The notes: generated by a model from the letters alone, not told the origin. A DNA stretch of 64,000 bases from an uncultured Colwellia sp. (GCA_913061475.1 CAJXUN010000017.1:1-64000), one strand, 5' to 3'; counted from the stretch's first letter, positions 38,601 through 47,457 are shown. Numbers and translations are program-made.

Positions 38601-40349
38601 ATGAACATTAAGCTAAGTGAGCTTACCGTAAAGTTATGCAAGGTTGGTATTGTAATCGCATCAGCTATCTCCTTGCATGTGCAGGCTAATGCCGATCGAG
38701 TGACTGGAAAAACCCATGCAACCCGATCAGAAGTAATTGCAGCGAATGGCATGGTAGCAACTAGCCAACCCTTGGCGACGCAAATTGGTTTACAAGTATT
38801 AAAAGACGGAGGCAATGCTATAGATGCAGCGATTGCGGCCAATGCGGCATTGGGTTTAATGGAGCCAACAGGTAATGGCATCGGCGGTGATTTATTTGCT
38901 ATTATCTGGCATGCGAAAAGCCAAAAACTTTATGGCCTCAACGCCAGTGGTCGTTCACCGCAATCACTTACCTACAAAAAACTTAAAGCTGAATTAGCGA
39001 CGCTAGAGCGAGACGATATTCCGCCATACGGTATGCTACCCATTTCAGTCCCAGGTACGGTAGACGGTTGGTTTGAAATGCACGACAAATTTGGCAAAAT
39101 GCCAATGAATAACATCTTAAAGCCAGCGATTGATTATGCCAATGATGGTTTTCCAGTCAGTGAGTTAATCTCTTATTATTGGCAGCGCAGTGTGCCAAAA
39201 CTATCAGTTCAACCGGGCAGTTTTAAAACCACCTTCACCATTGACGGCAAAGCGCCACGTAAAGGTCAAATCTTTAAAAACCCTGAGTTAGCGAACACCT
39301 TGTCATTGATTGCAGAACAAGGCCGTTCAGCGTTTTATCAAGGAGAAATTGCCGATAAAATTGCTCGTTTTATGGCCGCTAATGGCGGTTATATTTCTCG
39401 TGCTGATTTAGCCAGCCATAGCTCTACCTGGGTAGAACCGGTATCAACTAATTATCGTGGTTATGATGTCTTTGAATTACCACCCAATGGACAAGGCATT
39501 GCGGCATTACAAATGCTAAATATGCTAGAACCCTATAACTTATCTGAGATGGGCTTTTTGTCTGCACAGACATTACATGTGATGACAGAGGCGAAGAAAT
39601 TAGCTTTTGAAGATCGGGCCAAATTCTATGCTGATCCAGATTTTTTTGATGTCCCCTTAGCAGGATTAATCGATAAAAAATATGCCATGGAGCGTAAAAA
39701 ATTGATCGGTGAGCGTGCGGCTAAACGTGTTGATGCGGGTAATCCCGCACTTTATCAGGGCGATACTATTTATTTAACTACCGCGGATAAAGAAGGCAAC
39801 ATGGTATCGCTGATCCAAAGTAATTATCGCGGTATGGGCTCAGGCGTTGTCGTGCCAGGTTTAGGGTTTGTCTTTCAAGACCGAGGTCAGTTATTTTCTA
39901 TGGACGAAAGCCATGCTAATGCTTATCAAGCAAATAAACGTCCTTTTCATACCATTATTCCTGCCTTTGTCATGAAAGATAACAAGCCCTTTATCAGCTT
40001 TGGTTTAATGGGAGGCGCGATGCAGCCACAAGGACATGTGCAAATCGTGACTAATATTATTGATTTTGGCATGAACCTACAAGAAGCGGGTGATGCAACG
40101 CGTTGGCAGCATTATGGCTCAACCGAGCCGACTGAAGCGCATGGTAAAACCTTAATTGATAGCGGCGAATTGGTTATTGAGTCTGATATACCTTACCAAA
40201 CCGTGCGAGCCCTGATGCAACGCGGTCATAAAGTGGGCTTTGATATGGGCGGATATGGCGGCTACCAAGCCATCATGTGGGACGATAAAGAAAAAGTGTA
40301 CTATGGCGCTTCTGAATCCAGAAAAGATGGTCAAGCGGCGGGATATTAA
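38601..40349 (+). CDS. Gamma-glutamyltransferase family protein (periplasmic)
   Basis: A 582-residue Ntn hydrolase that cleaves gamma-glutamyl bonds, as in glutathione. A signal peptide ends at about residue 31 (VQANA). The precursor splits itself before a catalytic Thr; by alignment this is Thr389 in GDTIYLTTADKEGN, where the following residues (IYLTT) differ from the usual TTHxSV. Other family blocks are present: GGNAIDAAIAANAALG, GNGIGGDLF and PTEAHG. The NNxMDDF block after the nucleophile is replaced by FQDRGQLF, as in a distinct subfamily. The last 88 bases around the stop are repeated exactly 1284 bases downstream. Confidence 0.92.
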   Translation: MNIKLSELTVKLCKVGIVIASAISLHVQANADRVTGKTHATRSEVIAANGMVATSQPLATQIGLQVLKDGGNAIDAAIAANAALGLMEPTGNGIGGDLFAIIWHAKSQKLYGLNASGRSPQSLTYKKLKAELATLERDDIPPYGMLPISVPGTVDGWFEMHDKFGKMPMNNILKPAIDYANDGFPVSELISYYWQRSVPKLSVQPGSFKTTFTIDGKAPRKGQIFKNPELANTLSLIAEQGRSAFYQGEIADKIARFMAANGGYISRADLASHSSTWVEPVSTNYRGYDVFELPPNGQGIAALQMLNMLEPYNLSEMGFLSAQTLHVMTEAKKLAFEDRAKFYADPDFFDVPLAGLIDKKYAMERKKLIGERAAKRVDAGNPALYQGDTIYLTTADKEGNMVSLIQSNYRGMGSGVVVPGLGFVFQDRGQLFSMDESHANAYQANKRPFHTIIPAFVMKDNKPFISFGLMGGAMQPQGHVQIVTNIIDFGMNLQEAGDATRWQHYGSTEPTEAHGKTLIDSGELVIESDIPYQTVRALMQRGHKVGFDMGGYGGYQAIMWDDKEKVYYGASESRKDGQAAGY

Positions 40350-40350
40350 G
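40263..40350 (+). repeat. 88-bp direct repeat, copy 1 (3' end of the gamma-glutamyltransferase gene)
   Basis: Bases 40263-40350 cover the last 29 codons, including the stop, and one base more. They are identical at every position to 41547-41634. The identity ends sharply on both sides. Confidence 0.97.
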
Positions 40351-40541
40351 TTATCAGTAGTAAAGATATAAAGCTAAAAGTAGTGTTTTTATCTAGATAA
40401 TGTTCTTATTAATCAATGGTTTTTTGCCGTGAGTTCTAATAAATAATTTAATATTTTAGTGTCAGATATTTTTGCACTATGCTAAGGTTTTGCTAAAGGG
40501 GTTTTTATTAAGTTTTTGATTATTATTCGTTTTTTTGTTTT

Positions 40542-40555
40542 GGCCTGACTTGTGC
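40542..40555 (+). promoter_or_regulatory. Sigma-54-like promoter of the PEP-CTERM gene
   Basis: TTGGCCTGACTTGTGCTT has GG at 40542-40543 and GC at 40554-40555, exactly the 12-base spacing of -24/-12 elements. PEP-CTERM genes in several bacteria are RpoN-dependent through PrsK/PrsR, which makes this match more credible. It would leave a leader of about 45 bases. Confidence 0.55.
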
Positions 40556-40611
40556 TTAAGTTGGTTGCTATTTGATTTTCAATATAAAAATATACAAGGA
40601 ACGGAATTTAA

Positions 40612-41142
40612 ATGATTTTTAAAAATAATAAAAAGTTAGCATGCATATTATTTGGTATTTTTGCGATGTTATCGACATCAGCTAATGCCCATTTGATTTA
40701 CTTTGGTTACAGCGACAATGGTGATGGTACGGTTGATTATTTTGGGCAACATTATCACGGTTCATCGGAAAGCACTGGTAGTGGTTTAACGTTTACCAAT
40801 ACCGCGAACCCAGCAGTTTTTTTCACTGGTTTATGGAATGACGTGTTACTAAACAAGTCTGTATTTGACATGACTGGAACGTTAACACAAGGTTGGGATT
40901 TAGCAATTGGTCATCCAACTTATAACGACTCATACGCTGGTCAATGGTTAATTGCTCGCAATATATCACTAATTAATGGTGTTTATCAGGTTTCAGCAAC
41001 TAACCCAACTGTAGTTGATACCGCTTGGTCAAGTTTGCCAGCAGTAACAGTTTCAGGCGTCACTTCAGTACCTGAGCCTACGACTTTAGCTATATTTGCA
41101 TTAGGGTTAGCGGGTTTTGCAACACGCCGATTTAGAAAGTAA
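40612..41142 (+). CDS. PEP-CTERM sorting-domain protein
   Basis: A 176-residue exported protein. Residues 1-26 are a signal peptide ending ANA. The mature part is Gly/Thr/Asn-rich with no known domain and no cysteine. The C-terminus has the complete exosortase signal: VPEP, a hydrophobic helix (TTLAIFALGLAGFA) and a basic tail TRRFRK. It should therefore be processed by an exosortase and released or linked to extracellular polysaccharide. No exosortase lies in the window. The gene, a sigma-54-like promoter and a terminator together fill the interval between two exact 88-bp repeats. Confidence 0.9.
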   Translation: MIFKNNKKLACILFGIFAMLSTSANAHLIYFGYSDNGDGTVDYFGQHYHGSSESTGSGLTFTNTANPAVFFTGLWNDVLLNKSVFDMTGTLTQGWDLAIGHPTYNDSYAGQWLIARNISLINGVYQVSATNPTVVDTAWSSLPAVTVSGVTSVPEPTTLAIFALGLAGFATRRFRK

Positions 41143-41166
41143 GCTCAAACTAAACAGTTGATATTT

Positions 41167-41200
41167 AATCAAGCACCATGTCATGGTGCTTGATTATTTC
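41167..41200 (+). terminator. Terminator of the PEP-CTERM gene
   Basis: A 13-bp perfect stem (AATCAAGCACCAT with ATGGTGCTTGATT) with a very short loop, then TATTT, 25 bases after the stop. Confidence 0.85.
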
Positions 41201-41546
41201 CTAACGAATTTGCATGGTAACAGTGGTTTATTTTATTTTATTTGAGAGCTTGGTCTAATAACTTATCCCAGGTTTAAACCATAGCGTATTCTGATTTTAT
41301 AACTGAACGCAAATCACTAAACTCGCCATTATAACGACAAGTAAATAAAATTCATTTCAAACCACTAAAATAATCGCTACGCAATATTGTGCTATCAACA
41401 TACTGAAGTACATTAATTGCTGCAGAGCCGATGCTTAACACAAATAATTAGTAGATAGACTTCTCCCACCAAGATAAATAGACTTGGCAAATTTATTGTA
41501 GTTATTTTATGGTAATTTTCATTATAGGTACCGGCACGATTTAGCT

Positions 41547-41634
41547 TACCAAGCCATCATGTGGGACGATAAAGAAAAAGTGTACTATGGCGCTTCTGAA
41601 TCCAGAAAAGATGGTCAAGCGGCGGGATATTAAG
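41547..41634 (+). repeat. 88-bp direct repeat, copy 2
   Basis: Exact second copy of 40263-40350, that is, the last 29 codons and stop of the gamma-glutamyltransferase gene, without the rest of the gene. No start codon or ribosome binding site serves it, so it is a gene fragment. Between the terminator at 41200 and this repeat (41201-41546) nothing codable is seen. Confidence 0.97.
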
Positions 41635-41671
41635 CTGCTAGATCCATCACTATACTATCTTTGATATCATC

Positions 41672-41717
41672 AAGCCGGCGGTGCTCTATTAATAGCTATA
41701 AGTCGGCTTTATTTTTA
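41672..41717 (+). terminator. Terminator probably belonging originally to the gamma-glutamyltransferase gene
   Basis: AAGCCGGC pairs with GTCGGCTT around a loop that itself holds a CTATTAATAG dyad; TTTATTTTT follows. It lies just after repeat copy 2 and thus would have ended the intact gene before the duplication or insertion. Confidence 0.7.
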
Positions 41718-41788
41718 CCGACAGCTAAAAAATCAATTGTATCAACAAGCGTCTACCTAGCAAAAATTTAAGAAAATAATTAGAACTT

Positions 41789-42040
41789 ATGGCAAAACCA
41801 AGTAAAAAAGGCCCAACTAAAACTGTCGATATATTTTGTGCGGGCTGTAGTACTTTATTATTTAAATACCGCAAGGGTGGCAAAGGCGCACTGATAAAAA
41901 GCTTTAAAGACCGTATCAGCCAAGACTACACCCTTGAGCCCTGTATCTGCCCTAAGTGCCATAAAGCATTTGCTAGAGAAACGTTAATTCGAGGTTTACC
42001 GGCATATAAATTTATTGGTGGTAAGGTCTGGTTTAAATAA
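41789..42040 (+). CDS. Small zinc-ribbon protein
   Basis: An 83-residue basic protein with two cysteine pairs, CAGC (about residues 18-21) and CICPKC (about 52-57), spaced as in a zinc ribbon. The lysine-rich N-terminus and the TLEPCICPKCHKAFARE segment look like a conserved gammaproteobacterial family of unknown function; nucleic-acid or ribosome contact is plausible but not shown. It stands alone. No strong ribosome binding site. Confidence 0.75.
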   Translation: MAKPSKKGPTKTVDIFCAGCSTLLFKYRKGGKGALIKSFKDRISQDYTLEPCICPKCHKAFARETLIRGLPAYKFIGGKVWFK

Positions 42041-42276
42041 CGCGAAGTGGCAGCTGAAATAACAGCTATTTTATTAATAATGGTTACATTTGAACTATAG
42101 TAGATTTAGTTAACTTAACAGCTAAGTTGTAGCATTAGCAGAGACGAAGTTAAGTAGGCTAAGTGAAGGCATTTATGATGTTATATCAAATAAGTGAACT
42201 CAAATTAAACAACCCACTTTATTAAATGAGTTAAATAATTTGAGTGACTTAACGTTAAACCGCATAACCTTGTGAT

Positions 42277-42528
42277 TTAGTCTTCTTTAGGTAAGACTTT
42301 TATCGTTTGATAGTCGCTAGCTTCTAGCTCATCATTAATACAAGTTAATAAATAATCATTCATTTCTGATGTTGTCACTTCATCTTCTGCAGCATCATTT
42401 TTACATTGTGCCAAAAGGCTCATGACATATTCAGGAGAAGCAGCCATTAATTCAGGCGTATCTTCGTTGCTAAATGCAGCACTTGAAGTTAGTGTCAGTA
42501 CAGCCAAAGCTAAAATTATTTTCTTCAT
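42277..42528 (-). CDS. Small secreted protein of unknown function
   Basis: An 83-residue protein with a clear signal peptide (MKKIILALAVLTLTSSAAFS) and an acidic mature part with two cysteines (LAQCKNDAAEDE and LLTCINDE) that could form one disulfide. The frame extends to 42567, but AAGAGA before ATG 42528 marks the start. It lies 26 bases after the stop of the small acidic protein gene and may be co-transcribed with it. Function not recognised. Confidence 0.7.
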   Translation of the reverse strand: MKKIILALAVLTLTSSAAFSNEDTPELMAASPEYVMSLLAQCKNDAAEDEVTTSEMNDYLLTCINDELEASDYQTIKVLPKED

Positions 42529-42554
42529 GGTTAATCTCTTCAAGGTATATTTCA

Positions 42555-42773
42555 CTACATGCCCCAATAGTCACTTAACGAATTAAGTTGTCTATCAAGA
42601 AATCTTTTTTCAGTTAATGAATCTAGTCTCTGTCTGACTTGATATTTTTTTTGGGCTGTTTTTCTCATTGCTTTTTTATTGGCTGAACCATAGGCAATTT
42701 CAAAACCAGCAATACCAGTGTCAAAATTTGAATCTTCATCAATATCAGTGTCTGCATATGTATCAATGTTCAT
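42555..42773 (-). CDS. Small hypothetical protein, possibly PA3496-like
   Basis: 72 residues: an acidic N-terminal third (DTYADTDIDEDSNFD) and a basic helical C-terminus (RQRLDSLTEKRFLDRQLN). The second part resembles the short R-x-L-E-x-x-x-E-x-R-x-L-x-x-x-L pattern of PA3496-type small proteins, but this is a loose likeness. AAGG is present before the ATG. Confidence 0.5.
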   Translation of the reverse strand: MNIDTYADTDIDEDSNFDTGIAGFEIAYGSANKKAMRKTAQKKYQVRQRLDSLTEKRFLDRQLNSLSDYWGM

Positions 42774-43171
42774 TTCTTTACCTTATAAAAAAATCATACT
42801 TGGATTTTCCACTAGATAATGTGCCGATATTTCAAAATAGAAAAGTGAAATATTTTATGATTATTAATCAAAAAATTTTATCAATTTAATTTATTAGAAG
42901 ATATTACAACGTACAGCTAGGAATAAAAATGCACAATGAAGACGAGAAGTTAATGGTATATAGAATAATAAACAATAAGAAACAGCCAGTTATCACCTTG
43001 TTGTTTTTAGTATGAGCAGCATAGCAAATTCAGTTTAAGTGACGGCTTGTAGATGGTGTTGGCGTTTTTTACATTATTTTTAGTGGTGAACTTTGCTAAG
43101 TAGGTTGACGAATTCTACTGAAACGTAAGTGGTTTTTGTGTTGAACTTAGAGTACATGGTGTTTATGGGAT
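42774..43171. other. Gene-free stretch
   Basis: About 400 AT-rich bases upstream of the small-protein pair and downstream of the amylase gene. No open frame, repeat or operator recognised. Confidence 0.5.
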
Positions 43172-43202
43172 AAATAAACGCTAGGTTAAGTAGCGTTTAT
43201 TT
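43172..43202 (-). terminator. Hairpin after the amylase gene
   Basis: A 12-bp perfect stem (AAATAAACGCTA with TAGCGTTTATTT), loop of 7, 54 bases beyond the amylase stop. The T-tract comes mainly from the stem ends. Confidence 0.7.
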
Positions 43203-43255
43203 GATGAACTTATTTTTGTGGAATGCGTAGGTGGTTGCTACACGAATCGCGGATG

Positions 43256-44668
43256 CTATTCCATTAACCACATTCTGGCTTTACGCTCTGGTAAGTAAAA
43301 CTTATGCCACTGACTATTAATATTTTGCACATCAGCACCTTCAATGACATCACGATAGTTTTTATACCACCACAAATTATGCTCAGCAGTGTTTACCCAA
43401 ATGTCTTGACCATTGTCACATTTGTTAATGCCAACTACGCCAATATGATCACGTTTGAATAGAATAATACAGTCGTTGAAGCTTATCACTTGCATGGCAT
43501 GACCTTGTGCAGCGTTGTGAAACTTAACCATGCCCGCGATATCTGATCGTTTATACAAATCAACCCAGCGATTACCATCATTACTTTCGTTATGATCAGA
43601 GTAGATCATTGGTGTACCGCCGTCACGACCCATAATGTAGGCATTTGCTAAGATTTCATCGGTAGCATTAAGTATTTGATATCTAAAGCCGTCGTTACTT
43701 GGAATATCATGAGTAATTGAAAACGTTACTGCTTTGTCTGCTGATAATGCTTGGCCGTATGCGCCAGGATCAACTAACTGATTCATTGAGCCACCAAACC
43801 CCAGTGCATCACGTAATGAGGCAAATAACGGAAAGTCGTAAGCGTCATGGCCAGTATCATTTATATAAGGGGCAAGAAAGCTATCATAACTGTTGTCGCC
43901 AGCGCCGCCGGAAGTAATAATTTCACCAAATATGTGAACACCATTTTTAATGTTGTCATTAAATACTGCATTAATATGATAGTTACTCATGTGTTTTGCG
44001 GCATCAACACGAAAACCAGTAACACCGATAGTTTTAAGGGCTTGTAAGTAAGCTTGTTGTTGCGATACAACCCAGTTGTTTGGATCTAAATCTGGTAAGC
44101 CAACGTCACCATTACCGCCACATAAGCGCCAATATTGCACATGGCCGGGGTTGCCCCAGTCAGTTATGCAGCCCGTTGGATGAAAATCGCCTGCACCCAA
44201 GCTACCGTGTTGTAAATCGCCGAATAATTTAATGGAATTATAGTAAGTACTATCGGCTGCATAAGTTGCCAGTACTTCGCTGCCAGGATAATTTAAGTCT
44301 GAGCGTTTATATGATTCATTGGCCATATGGTTGAATACGATATCGGCATATGTTTCAACACCTTTGGCCTGTAGGGCGTTAACCATATCTTTAAAATCAT
44401 TGGTATCACCAAGGGGACTATGAATAACACGTAAGTCTTGTGGTTGATAACGTGCCCACCATTCGTTGCCCGATGATTTATATGCTGGCGAAACCAGCAC
44501 TTTTTTATAGCCTAAATCAGCTATTTCTTGTGCTTTAGCTGCAACGTCGTCATAGGTCCAGTTAAACGCGTGCAATATTGTATCGGCTGATGAAAATTGG
44601 CTGAAGAATATTGCGCTCGCTATGGCGGTTGTTTGTGTGATCTTTTTCAAGGTTGCTTTATGTTTCAT
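43256..44668 (-). CDS. Secreted alpha-amylase (GH13)
   Basis: A 470-residue starch-hydrolysing enzyme with a signal peptide (to about residue 28, FSSA). GH13 regions are clear: DIVFNHMAN (region I), GFRVDAAKHM with nucleophile Asp222 (II), IFGEIITSGG with acid/base Glu249 (III) and ITHDIPSND with the third Asp (IV). The short C-terminal beta domain follows (VKFHNAAQGHAMQVISF). No starch-binding module. Similar enzymes occur in cold-water Alteromonadales. Single gene; the 268 bases upstream (44669-44936) show no other feature. Confidence 0.95.
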   Translation of the reverse strand: MKHKATLKKITQTTAIASAIFFSQFSSADTILHAFNWTYDDVAAKAQEIADLGYKKVLVSPAYKSSGNEWWARYQPQDLRVIHSPLGDTNDFKDMVNALQAKGVETYADIVFNHMANESYKRSDLNYPGSEVLATYAADSTYYNSIKLFGDLQHGSLGAGDFHPTGCITDWGNPGHVQYWRLCGGNGDVGLPDLDPNNWVVSQQQAYLQALKTIGVTGFRVDAAKHMSNYHINAVFNDNIKNGVHIFGEIITSGGAGDNSYDSFLAPYINDTGHDAYDFPLFASLRDALGFGGSMNQLVDPGAYGQALSADKAVTFSITHDIPSNDGFRYQILNATDEILANAYIMGRDGGTPMIYSDHNESNDGNRWVDLYKRSDIAGMVKFHNAAQGHAMQVISFNDCIILFKRDHIGVVGINKCDNGQDIWVNTAEHNLWWYKNYRDVIEGADVQNINSQWHKFYLPERKARMWLME

Positions 44669-44936
44669 ACTTTTCTCATTTGTGATGTTTAGTTTTTGTA
44701 AATATTATTTTTATTGTCATAATTGTATTTTTAAAAATCTTAATGAAATTGAGCATAAATTAAGCACATGAATTTAACTAGGTAACTACATACGTATTCA
44801 TAGGAACGCCTGAAGCTGAGTTAACGCAAGATAAGGGCAGGACGTAATAACTAGAAAGCAATTTTAAAGGGCAGATAATGAGGGGAACTAGCCGATAATG
44901 GTACCGGCATCATAAGCTATATATTGTTTTAAGTGG

Positions 44937-45554
44937 TTATTTTTCGGTGTTTTTAGCCTGATTACGCTGTTGAGCGAGCGCTTGAAGCTGCTTTGATTGT
45001 TGATGCAAGCTGTTACGGACAAGAGCTTCTTGATCTTCTTCGCGAATATGATGAAAAATAACTTTATATTGAATTACGCCGTTGCACGCTTGGTGACTGA
45101 TAATCTCGCCAATGCAGTATAGGGCAATATTTTCGTCAGGAAAAAACAATTTTAGCTCAAGGTAGTTTCCGGTATTAAATAGCGCACTCTCGCTCGCTTC
45201 AAATACAATACCGCCACCGCCAAATTTCAGCGCATTAAATCTAATATTCTCGTTATCTTGTTGACCTAGGATATAACCGACAAGCAAGTCCATTTTTTGC
45301 GCTTGATGATTAAGGTATTCCATTAATTGGCCAGCAACACCGGCAACAGTTTGCAGCGGTCGTAGTGCATTTTGATCTAAGGTGTTTATTTCAGACGCTA
45401 TTTTAAATGGCGTAGGCATGTTCGTAAGGAATTGCTCGTAGCTGGGGAGCTGCGATGATTCAATAACCGTTGCGTTGATATTGAATGAATAGTCTATAGA
45501 AAAAAACTCTTCAAATTGAGCAAGTTTTGTCTGATTTTCCGTCGTAACCATCAT
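44937..45554 (-). CDS. PilZ-domain-like protein
   Basis: 205 residues. The C-terminal half has a beta-rich pattern (FNALKFGGGGIVFEASES, NTGNYLELKLFFPDE, IIREED-like end) typical of PilZ c-di-GMP receptor folds, but the canonical RxxxR binding motif is not obvious, so ligand binding is uncertain. The N-terminal half is helical. It is the last gene of a presumed ThrE-TetR-PilZ operon (45 bases after the TetR gene). AAGG precedes the double ATG. Confidence 0.65.
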   Translation of the reverse strand: MMVTTENQTKLAQFEEFFSIDYSFNINATVIESSQLPSYEQFLTNMPTPFKIASEINTLDQNALRPLQTVAGVAGQLMEYLNHQAQKMDLLVGYILGQQDNENIRFNALKFGGGGIVFEASESALFNTGNYLELKLFFPDENIALYCIGEIISHQACNGVIQYKVIFHHIREEDQEALVRNSLHQQSKQLQALAQQRNQAKNTEK

Positions 45555-45598
45555 TAAATTACCTTAGTCAGTATTATACAATTTCACGTTATTGTTAA

Positions 45599-46201
45599 TT
45601 AGTGCGTACTCGCTAGAAAAACGTTCACCGCACATTCACACATTTCATCTATTTGGTTTTCTTGAGCGTATATGCCGTCAATAACTAAGCGAGCAATACC
45701 GTGTAAAGTAGCCCAAGTCACTTGTGCCAATCTCAAGGTGTTTTCATCTTGAATAATAATGCCTTGCTCTTGCCAAAGTTTGGTCATTTCAACTTGATAA
45801 TTAAAGCTGGTATAAGCAATTGTTTTCAAGGTTTCAGTACTGTTATTTTCTTTCCAAATAACACGGCCGAACATCAGTTCATACAGCGAAGGATTTTGCG
45901 TAGCAAAACCAATATAGGCATGAACAAAATTGCGATATTTCTGTTCACTAGACAGCTGTTTTTCAGAGAAAATTTCACTGGCGTGCAAATGCCATTGCTC
46001 AAAGCCTTGTTCTGCAATGGCGCATAACAAGTCATTTTTATCGGTAAAGTGGTGGTAGGCGGCCGTGCGTGAAACGCCAATTCTTTCAGCGAGTTTACGT
46101 AACGATAGGCCTTCAATACCCGCTTCAGCTACCATTTCGCTGGCGGTACTGACCAGCGATTTACGTAAATCACCGTGATGATATTTTGTTTTAGTTACCA
46201 T
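45599..46201 (-). CDS. TetR-family regulator with WHG-type C-terminal domain
   Basis: 200 residues. The HTH is at about 30-50 (LAERIGVSRTAAYHHFTDKN), and the C-terminal part contains TWATLHGIARLVIDG, the mark of the WHG (TetR_C_33) ligand domain. It lies 29 bases after the ThrE-type gene and 44 bases before the PilZ-like gene on the same strand. It may control this small operon; no dyad operator was identified with confidence. Confidence 0.92.
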   Translation of the reverse strand: MVTKTKYHHGDLRKSLVSTASEMVAEAGIEGLSLRKLAERIGVSRTAAYHHFTDKNDLLCAIAEQGFEQWHLHASEIFSEKQLSSEQKYRNFVHAYIGFATQNPSLYELMFGRVIWKENNSTETLKTIAYTSFNYQVEMTKLWQEQGIIIQDENTLRLAQVTWATLHGIARLVIDGIYAQENQIDEMCECAVNVFLASTH

Positions 46202-46230
46202 GCATTAACTACCTGATGCTAATTGTTTTA

Positions 46231-47457
46231 TCAAAGGGCTTTCCTTGGTGGAAAGGCAACATTAGCAAAGATTAAACCAGCCACTAATGACATAAAAATC
46301 AAAAATGCTTGCGAGCCAATATCGGTGGCATTTAAAATGTTTTCCCCGGTAACTGCATTGCTCAAACCAATATAGACTTTACTTCCTGGCACCAAAACAA
46401 CTAACCCGAGTAGTTTGACAATACTGGAAGGTAAATTCATGATACGTGAAAAAATATTACTGTAGATGCCTAAGGCAAAAGCTCCGACAAAGGCTCCGAG
46501 GGCAACGCCTAAATAGGTTGCACCAACTATACTCGCACCAAACGCCACATAGCCTGAAAGTATGCCCCACGGTGCATCTTTTTTACGGCATTTAAATAAG
46601 ATCACTAAGCTAATAGATAAGGTGGTTACTGCGGCCCATGAGGTCCATTCGGGTGTATTGGCAGGTTGAATAAAGGTAACTTCACCCCACATCATTTTGC
46701 CTAAGGCAATGCCTAAAACACCGCCAAAGTAGATCTTAAATAAAATCATTAAGGCATCCATTAGCCTTGCTGTACCCGACATTAAATTGCGCGCTGCCAG
46801 CTCTGATAAGGCTAAGGTTAACGATAGCCCAGGAATAAAGGCAATAATGCTCGACAATACCACTAACGGTATATTGATACTGGGATCAATTAGAGCTATT
46901 GCCGTTGCCAGAATTGCCGTAGTCATCGCCGAAATTGGCTCTAGCATATCGGTTACACGACGTGAATGTTCAGCCCAAAAAGTGAATAGACAAACCACTA
47001 AGCCGAGTATGCTTGACCAAAAAACGTCATTCCAGCTGGTGTGCATTAGCATGGCAAAAGCACCACTTGACGCACCGAACGCAAGAAAAGTTAAAAAGCG
47101 ACCATAAGGATTAGGTTTGTTAGCAATTTCATCTAAGCGCTCAATAGACTCAGCTAATGTGCGTTGACCAGAGGTAAGTTCGTCAACTAATTCATCAGCA
47201 CGAGCTAATGACCCCAAATCGAGATCGCCAGGCGCTACGCGCAGAATATGGTTGTAGTCTTGATTCTCATCGTCTTCAGATAAGACAAATGTTAACGAGG
47301 TTGGGGTGATAACAAAAGAGCCGTAAATATCTAACCTTTTTGATACATCGGTTAAATGAGCTTCTAGGCGGTAAGCTGGCGTGCCAAACTTATGCAATGC
47401 TTTGCCTAAACGAATTATAAATCGACGCTTGTCGGTAAAACTATCAGTATTTGCCAT
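46231..47457 (-). CDS. ThrE-family threonine/serine exporter
   Basis: A 408-residue membrane protein joining both ThrE halves: a soluble N-terminal part (FGTPAYRLEAHLTDVSKRL at about 20-40) and about ten membrane helices, with SGAFAMLMHTSWNDV in the first and LVVLVPGSKVYIGLSNA in the second half. The family exports threonine or serine by proton antiport; this member could have another amino-acid-like substrate. First gene of the presumed operon with tetR and the PilZ-like gene. Confidence 0.9.
   Translation of the reverse strand: MANTDSFTDKRRFIIRLGKALHKFGTPAYRLEAHLTDVSKRLDIYGSFVITPTSLTFVLSEDDENQDYNHILRVAPGDLDLGSLARADELVDELTSGQRTLAESIERLDEIANKPNPYGRFLTFLAFGASSGAFAMLMHTSWNDVFWSSILGLVVCLFTFWAEHSRRVTDMLEPISAMTTAILATAIALIDPSINIPLVVLSSIIAFIPGLSLTLALSELAARNLMSGTARLMDALMILFKIYFGGVLGIALGKMMWGEVTFIQPANTPEWTSWAAVTTLSISLVILFKCRKKDAPWGILSGYVAFGASIVGATYLGVALGAFVGAFALGIYSNIFSRIMNLPSSIVKLLGLVVLVPGSKVYIGLSNAVTGENILNATDIGSQAFLIFMSLVAGLIFANVAFPPRKAL

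Noticed and set aside
41547-41634. A second gamma-glutamyltransferase gene
   Set aside because: Only the last 29 codons are present, and the sequence before them has no relation to the gene.
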